A DNA stretch of 10,252 bases. It comes from Actinomycetes bacterium. Lineage in GTDB: Bacteria > Actinomycetota > Actinomycetes > Actinomycetales > Cellulomonadaceae. Numbering within the stretch: position 1 is the stretch's first letter; each line of letters opens with the position of its first letter. The stretch covers positions 1 to 10,252 of the forward strand of contig JAEXEM010000149.1 of NCBI GenBank assembly GCA_023401045.1. The letters are read 5' to 3'. This document shows positions 6,877 to 10,252 of the stretch, piece by piece. The notes under the pieces are model-generated. The model saw nothing but the letters and a program-made list of their open reading frames with translations, was not told the origin of the DNA and made no database searches. The translations under genes and the position numbers were made by a program.

Positions 6877-6886
6877 CACGGCCGCC
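6868..6886. terminator. Short hairpin over the aldo/keto reductase stop codon
   Basis: GGCGGC (6868-6873) and GCCGCC (6881-6886) form a 6-bp all-GC stem with the TGA stop in the 7-nt loop. The gap to the convergent acidic-protein gene (6877-6987) holds other GC-rich partial inverted repeats but no gene. The terminator role is tentative. Confidence 0.3.
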
Positions 6887-6987
6887 ACGTCCTCCGCCGA
6901 CCCCGAGGTCGCGCGGGTGCAGGCCGCACCGCACCCAGCGCACCCGGCGCTGCGCGTCCGCGCGGTGCAGCCCCGCAGCGGCTGGTC

Positions 6988-7296
6988 TCAGGCCTCGGCG
7001 TCGGCGAGGTCGTCGAGCTCGGCCTCGTCGTCCTCGTCGTCGAGGTCGTCCTCGTCGAGGTCGTCGTCCTCGTCGTCCTCGTCGTCCTCGTCGTCGTCCT
7101 CCGCGAGGTAGAACGGCGTGGCCTCGCCGTGGACGGTGCCGAGGGCGTCGTCGTAGACCTCGAACGCGTCGGCCAGGACGTCGTACGCGTCGTCGACGGC
7201 AGGGTCGTCCTCGTCCTTCCTGGCGACGACGGCGGCGTAGTGCGCCTCGAGAGCGGCCACCAGACGGTCGAGAGCGGCACGCGGGTCCACGGTCAT
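6988..7296 (-). CDS. Small hypothetical protein with extreme Asp/Glu-rich C-terminal tail
   Basis: 102 residues from the ATG at 7296. The first 60 or so residues look like an ordered, mostly helical region (about 6-26 and 34-54) with a conserved-looking GEATPFYLAE segment at 57-66. Residues 66-102 are almost all acidic, with 29 of 37 being Asp or Glu, and should be disordered and highly negative. No catalytic motif, signal peptide or membrane segment is seen. I recall similar short proteins in Cellulomonas-type genomes without a known function. The -10 box 6 nt before the ATG and the structured N-terminal half support a real gene rather than a chance frame in repeat DNA. The tail could mimic nucleic acid or act as a chaperone-like or charge-shielding segment; this is inference. 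It is divergent from the basic DUF5703 protein. Confidence 0.82.
   Translation of the reverse strand: MTVDPRAALDRLVAALEAHYAAVVARKDEDDPAVDDAYDVLADAFEVYDDALGTVHGEATPFYLAEDDDEDDEDDEDDDLDEDDLDDEDDEAELDDLADAEA
7018..7101. repeat. Low-complexity GAC/GAG triplet tract encoding the acidic tail
   Basis: On the plus strand this is an irregular run of GTC, CTC and TCC-type triplets (tcg-tcc-tcg units), which reads as GAC and GAG codons on the minus strand. The tract encodes residues 66-93 of the small acidic protein. In-frame triplet slippage could change tail length between strains. Confidence 0.7.
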
Positions 7297-7308
7297 GCGA
7301 CGACGGTA
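7294..7308 (-). promoter_or_regulatory. Putative leaderless promoter -10 box of the acidic-protein gene
   Basis: TACCGT (7308-7303 on the minus strand), 6 nt, then the ATG start (7296-7294). The spacing equals that of the nuclease and PAC2 genes. On the plus strand a weak -10-like CACAAT (7322-7327) might serve the divergent DUF5703 gene. Confidence 0.5.
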
Positions 7309-7399
7309 TCGCCGCCGGGGGCACAATGGCACCGGACCGAGCCGACGGGGCGTGCGCACGGCGACGCCCGCGGCACGTGCGGGTGAACGGGGTGAGGCG

Positions 7400-7648
7400 A
7401 TGGCGGACGGGCAGACGCACCGCAGGCGCAGCCAGTGGGCGAGCAACGGCGGCCAGTGGGAGTACCGGGTGCTGACGATCCCGCCCTCGACGTCCCGCGG
7501 CGACGCGACCCGGATGCTGTCGGACGAGGCCGAGTACGGCCGCTGGGAGCTCGCACGCACCCGTCTCTACGCGGGCGGCGAGCGGCGCGTCTGGCTGCGC
7601 CGCAAGATCATCCGGGTGCGGTCCACCCTCGCCGGCACGCTCGGCTGA
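7400..7648 (+). CDS. DUF5703 family protein
   Basis: 82 residues from the ATG at 7400. The core matches the short actinobacterial DUF5703 pattern: QWEYRVLTIPPSTSR (19-33), DEAEYGRWELARTRLY (42-57), then WLRRKIIRVR (65-74). It looks like a compact beta-rich fold without catalytic motifs, signal peptide or membrane helix. Overall charge is clearly positive (16 Arg/Lys against 8 Asp/Glu). The function is unknown in the family as far as I recall. A G-rich stretch (GGGGTGAGG, 7389-7397) before the ATG can act as a Shine-Dalgarno sequence, unlike the leaderless neighbours. The frame is open upstream to 7295, but that part lacks family similarity and crosses the divergent promoter. It converges on the M20 peptidase gene. 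Confidence 0.88.
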   Translation: MADGQTHRRRSQWASNGGQWEYRVLTIPPSTSRGDATRMLSDEAEYGRWELARTRLYAGGERRVWLRRKIIRVRSTLAGTLG

Positions 7649-7687
7649 CTCGCCCGCGGTCGCGAGGTCGCACGACCACGCGGACGG

Positions 7688-7724
7688 GTGACGCGCCGCA
7701 CAGGTGTGCGGGGCGCGACGTCAC
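7688..7724. terminator. Hairpin between convergent DUF5703 and M20 peptidase genes
   Basis: Outer arms GTGACG (7688-7693) and CGTCAC (7719-7724) flank an inner stem, CCGCAC (7696-7701) pairing with GTGCGG (7706-7711) around an AGGT loop, with an asymmetric internal loop between the two stems. It lies in the middle of a 91-bp gap between convergent stops. There is no T-tract; a bidirectional terminator is likely. Confidence 0.45.
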
Positions 7725-7739
7725 CGCGCCCCGCCCCCG

Positions 7740-9068
7740 TCAGCAGGTGGACAGCAGCCGGTCGAGCACGCGGGTGCCGAACCGCAGGGAGTCCGCGGGA
7801 ACGCGCTCGTCGACGCCGTGGAACATCCCGGCGAAGTCGAGGTCGGCCGGCAGTCGCAGCGGCGCGAACCCGTAGCCGGCCATGCCGAGCCGGGACATCG
7901 ACTTGTTGTCCGTCCCGCCCGAGAGCATGTACGGCAGGACGTGCGCACCCGGGTCCTCGGCGAGCACCGCCGCGACCATGGCGTCGACGAGACCGCCCTC
8001 GAACGGCACCTCGAGCCCGGTGTCGCGCACGACGTCCTCGATGCGGACGTGCGGTCCGGCGAGCTCGGCCACGGTGGCGTCGAACTCCTCGTCGAGCCCG
8101 GGCAGGAAACGCCCGTCGACGACGGCCGTCGCCGCCCCGGGGATGACGTTCTCCTTGTAGCCCGCGGCGAGCCGCGTCGGGTTCGTGGTGTGGCGCAGGG
8201 TCGCGCCGACGAACCGGGACGCGGGCCCGAGCGCGTCGACGAGCGCGTCGAGGCTGCTCGGGTCCTCCGGGTCGAACCGCAGACCCGTGAGGTCTGCCAC
8301 CCCCTCGAGCAGGGCACGCACCGTCGGCGTGAGCTGCAGGGGCCAGGCGTGGGCGCCGATGCGCGCGACCGCGGCCGCGAGGTGCGTCACCGCGTTGTCG
8401 GTGTTCACCTGGCTGCCGTGCCCCGCCCGCCCCTCGGCGACGAGCCGCAGCCACGCCAGCCCCTTCTCGGCGGTCTGCAGCAGGTAGACGCGCCGGCCCG
8501 CGACGTCGACGGAGAAGCCGCCGACCTCGCTGATCGACTCGGTCGCCCCGGCGAACAGCTCGGGCCGGTGGTCGACGGCCCAGTGCGCGCCGTACGCGCC
8601 GCCGGCCTCCTCGTCGGCGAACATCGCGACGACGACGTCCCGCGCCGGCTTGCGCCCCTCCCGGACCATCTGCCGGACGACCGCGAGGACCATCGCGTCC
8701 ATGTCCTTCATGTCGACGGCGCCGCGGCCCCACACGAGGCCGTCGACGAGCTCGCCGGCGAAGGGGTCGACCGTCCAGTCCGGCGCGTGCGCGGGCACGA
8801 CGTCGAGGTGGCCGTGGACGACGAGCGCGGGCCGGGACTGGTCCGCCCCCTCGAGCCGCACGACGACGTTCGCGCGTCCCGGGGCGCTCTCGAACAGCTC
8901 GGGCTCGAGCCCGACGTCCTGCAGCAGCCCCATGACGTACTCGGCCGCGGCACGCTCCCCCGGGCCGGTGCCGTCGCCCGGGTTGGTCGTGTCGAACCGG
9001 ATGAGCTCACGGCACAGGTCGACGACCTCGTCCTCGGCGGTCGGCACCGCGGTCCCCTCGGCGCTCAC
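7740..9068 (-). CDS. M20/M25/M40 family zinc metallopeptidase
   Basis: 442 residues, the usual length for this group of amino- and dipeptidase-like enzymes (Rv2141c type by recollection). The co-catalytic two-zinc site is visible: H87 in HGHLDVV, bridging D119 in GRGAVDMK, the E153-E154 pair in FADEEAGG (E153 the likely general base), the acidic residue E181 in SEVGG and H417 in FHGVDE. The inserted dimerisation domain runs about 198-315 and contains AGHGS (215-219). There is no signal peptide, so it should act in the cytoplasm on small peptides or N-acylated amino acids; the exact substrate is unknown. The GTG start at 9068 overlaps the stop of the M3 peptidase gene by four bases (GTGA), which indicates one transcript and translational coupling. 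No separate promoter is seen. Confidence 0.94.
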   Translation of the reverse strand: MSAEGTAVPTAEDEVVDLCRELIRFDTTNPGDGTGPGERAAAEYVMGLLQDVGLEPELFESAPGRANVVVRLEGADQSRPALVVHGHLDVVPAHAPDWTVDPFAGELVDGLVWGRGAVDMKDMDAMVLAVVRQMVREGRKPARDVVVAMFADEEAGGAYGAHWAVDHRPELFAGATESISEVGGFSVDVAGRRVYLLQTAEKGLAWLRLVAEGRAGHGSQVNTDNAVTHLAAAVARIGAHAWPLQLTPTVRALLEGVADLTGLRFDPEDPSSLDALVDALGPASRFVGATLRHTTNPTRLAAGYKENVIPGAATAVVDGRFLPGLDEEFDATVAELAGPHVRIEDVVRDTGLEVPFEGGLVDAMVAAVLAEDPGAHVLPYMLSGGTDNKSMSRLGMAGYGFAPLRLPADLDFAGMFHGVDERVPADSLRFGTRVLDRLLSTC

Positions 9069-10252
9069 CGGGCCACCGCCTGGTCCAGGCCCCGACGCGC
9101 GAGCAGCGGCTCGATGCGCGGCGGACGGCCGCGCAGGTCGCGGAACGACTGCAGCGGGTCGATCGACCCGCCCCTCGAGAGCAAGCGGGCCCGGAACAGG
9201 TCACCGTTCTCACGCCGCAGGCCGCCGTTCTCGGCGAACCACTCGACGGTGTCGGCGTCGAGCACCTCCGACCAGATGTACGCGTAGTACCCGGCGGAGT
9301 AGCCGCTCGCGAACACGTGGTTGAAGTAGGTCGTGCGGTAGCGCGGCGGCACGGCGTGCAGCGCGACGCCAGCCTCCTGCAGCGCCCGCGCCTCGAACGC
9401 CTCGACCTCGTCGGGGTCGGTCGGCACGTCCTCCGGCGCGAGGCGGTACCAGGCCTGGTCGAGCAGGGCGGCCGCGAGGTACTCCGTCGTCGCGAAGCCC
9501 TCGCCGTCCTGCCGGGCCGCGAGCAGCGTCTCGACCCACTGCGCCGGCATCGGCTCACCGGTCTCGTGGTGCACGGCGAACGACGCGAGCACCTCCGGGT
9601 CCCAGGCCCACATCTCGTTGACCTGCGACGGGTACTCGACGAAGTCGCGCGGCACGCTCGTGCCGGACTGCGACGGGTAGCGCACGAACGAGAGCAGCCC
9701 GTGCAGCGCGTGCCCGAACTCGTGGAACATCGTGATGACCTCGTCCCACGTGAGCAGCGTGGGCTGGCCGTCCGCGGGCTGCGGGATGTTGAGGTTGTTG
9801 ACGACGACCGGGGAGCCGCCGAGCAGCGTCGACTGGTCGACGAGGCTGTTCATCCAGGCGCCGCCGCGCTTGGAGGGGCGCGTCCACCAGTCGCCGAGGA
9901 AGAGCCCGAGTCCGGCGCCGTCGGCGTCGAAGACCTCGTAGACCTGGACGTCGGGGTGGTACCCGGCGAGGTCGTGCCGGCGTGCGAACGTCAGCCCGTA
10001 GAGCCTGTTCGCCGCGAGGAAGACACCCTCGGTGAGGACCCGGTCGAGCTCGAGGTAGGGGCGCATGGCGGCGTCGTCGAGCGCACGCCGCTCCTGACGG
10101 ACGCGCTCGGCGTAGTACGCCCAGTCCCAGGGCTCGAGGGTCGCGCCGGGGTGGTCGGCCCGCAGCGCCGCCTCGAGCTCGGCGGCCTCGGCCTGCGCGT
10201 TGCTCGCCGCCGCGGGGGCGAGCCGGGCGAGCATGTCGGCGACGGCCTGCGC
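9065..10252 (-). CDS. dcp: M3 family metallopeptidase, peptidyl-dipeptidase Dcp type (N-terminus off the window)
   Basis: 395 C-terminal residues are visible. The frame stays open to the right edge, so the ATG at 10234 is internal. Full Dcp proteins have near 680 residues, so roughly 285 are missing. Numbering from the edge, the zinc site is HEFGH at 177-181 (H177, E178, H181), with the third ligand E206 in FVEYPSQ. Further M3 hallmarks are SGTSVPRDFVE (196-206), GFATTEYLAAALLDQAW (253-268) and the substrate-binding HVFASGYSAGYYAYIWSEV (312-330) with paired tyrosines. Dcp-like enzymes remove C-terminal dipeptides from short peptides in the cytoplasm. Oligopeptidase A is the main alternative within M3; the motif spelling favours Dcp. 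The downstream M20 peptidase starts within its stop codon, so endpeptide trimming and final peptide hydrolysis are probably co-expressed. Confidence 0.93.
   Translation of the reverse strand, partial: AQAVADMLARLAPAAASNAQAEAAELEAALRADHPGATLEPWDWAYYAERVRQERRALDDAAMRPYLELDRVLTEGVFLAANRLYGLTFARRHDLAGYHPDVQVYEVFDADGAGLGLFLGDWWTRPSKRGGAWMNSLVDQSTLLGGSPVVVNNLNIPQPADGQPTLLTWDEVITMFHEFGHALHGLLSFVRYPSQSGTSVPRDFVEYPSQVNEMWAWDPEVLASFAVHHETGEPMPAQWVETLLAARQDGEGFATTEYLAAALLDQAWYRLAPEDVPTDPDEVEAFEARALQEAGVALHAVPPRYRTTYFNHVFASGYSAGYYAYIWSEVLDADTVEWFAENGGLRRENGDLFRARLLSRGGSIDPLQSFRDLRGRPPRIEPLLARRGLDQAVAR

Noticed and set aside
7015..7107. CRISPR-like or tandem repeat array
   Set aside because: The repetition is irregular triplets in a coding frame for acidic residues, with no spacers or conserved repeat unit.
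7295..7399. N-terminal extension of the DUF5703 protein by 35 codons
   Set aside because: It crosses the divergent promoter of the acidic-protein gene, is arginine-rich without family similarity, and the ATG at 7400 has a G-rich ribosome binding site.

Overview
The window is very GC-rich chromosomal DNA with strong G/C bias at third codon positions and GTG or ATG starts. It carries a mycothiol-biosynthesis gene (mshC). Together these point to an actinomycete. The protein style and gene order resemble Cellulomonadaceae/Promicromonosporaceae (Micrococcales), but that finer placement is recollection, not something a search here confirms. No mobile element, phage gene, CRISPR array, tRNA or rRNA was found. 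This reads as core actinobacterial chromosome, with coding density near 95% and no gene-free stretch longer than about 145 bases.

Layout, left to right: (1) a site-2 (M50) membrane protease on the minus strand, cut by the left edge (1-761), divergent from (2) a RecB/Cas4-like PD-(D/E)XK nuclease with an apparent Fe-S cysteine quartet (827-1720, +). (3) A HAD-family phosphatase (1772-2494, -), convergent with the nuclease across a strong hairpin and divergent from (4) a PAC2-family protein (2690-3547, +). (5) mshC (3629-4873, -) and (6) uppP (4920-5822, -), divergent from (7) an aldo/keto reductase (5911-6876, +). (8) A small protein with a very acidic tail (6988-7296, -), divergent from (9) a DUF5703 protein (7400-7648, +). 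(10) An M20 metallopeptidase (7740-9068, -), translationally coupled behind (11) a Dcp-type M3 metallopeptidase whose N-terminus lies off the right edge (9065 to beyond 10252, -).

The genes do not form one pathway. They form a mosaic of short, mostly single-gene transcription units: cysteine ligation for mycothiol (MshC), lipid-carrier recycling for the cell wall (UppP), peptide turnover (M3 plus M20), membrane proteolysis (site-2 protease) and DNA processing (RecB-like). The PAC2, RecB-like and site-2-protease genes are, as I recall, typical neighbours of the Pup-proteasome cluster in actinobacteria, so that cluster may lie just left of the window.

The strongest genome-scale signal is transcriptional. 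Seven of the eleven genes have a TAnnnT -10 box ending 6-8 nt before the start codon, which predicts leaderless mRNAs. The HAD gene is the contrast: it has a perfect AGGAGG placed 5 nt before an in-frame CTG, suggesting a rare CTG start. The aldo/keto reductase is the main protein oddity, because the segment that should carry the catalytic histidine has neither that histidine nor the usual length. I see no convincing novel multi-gene system here.
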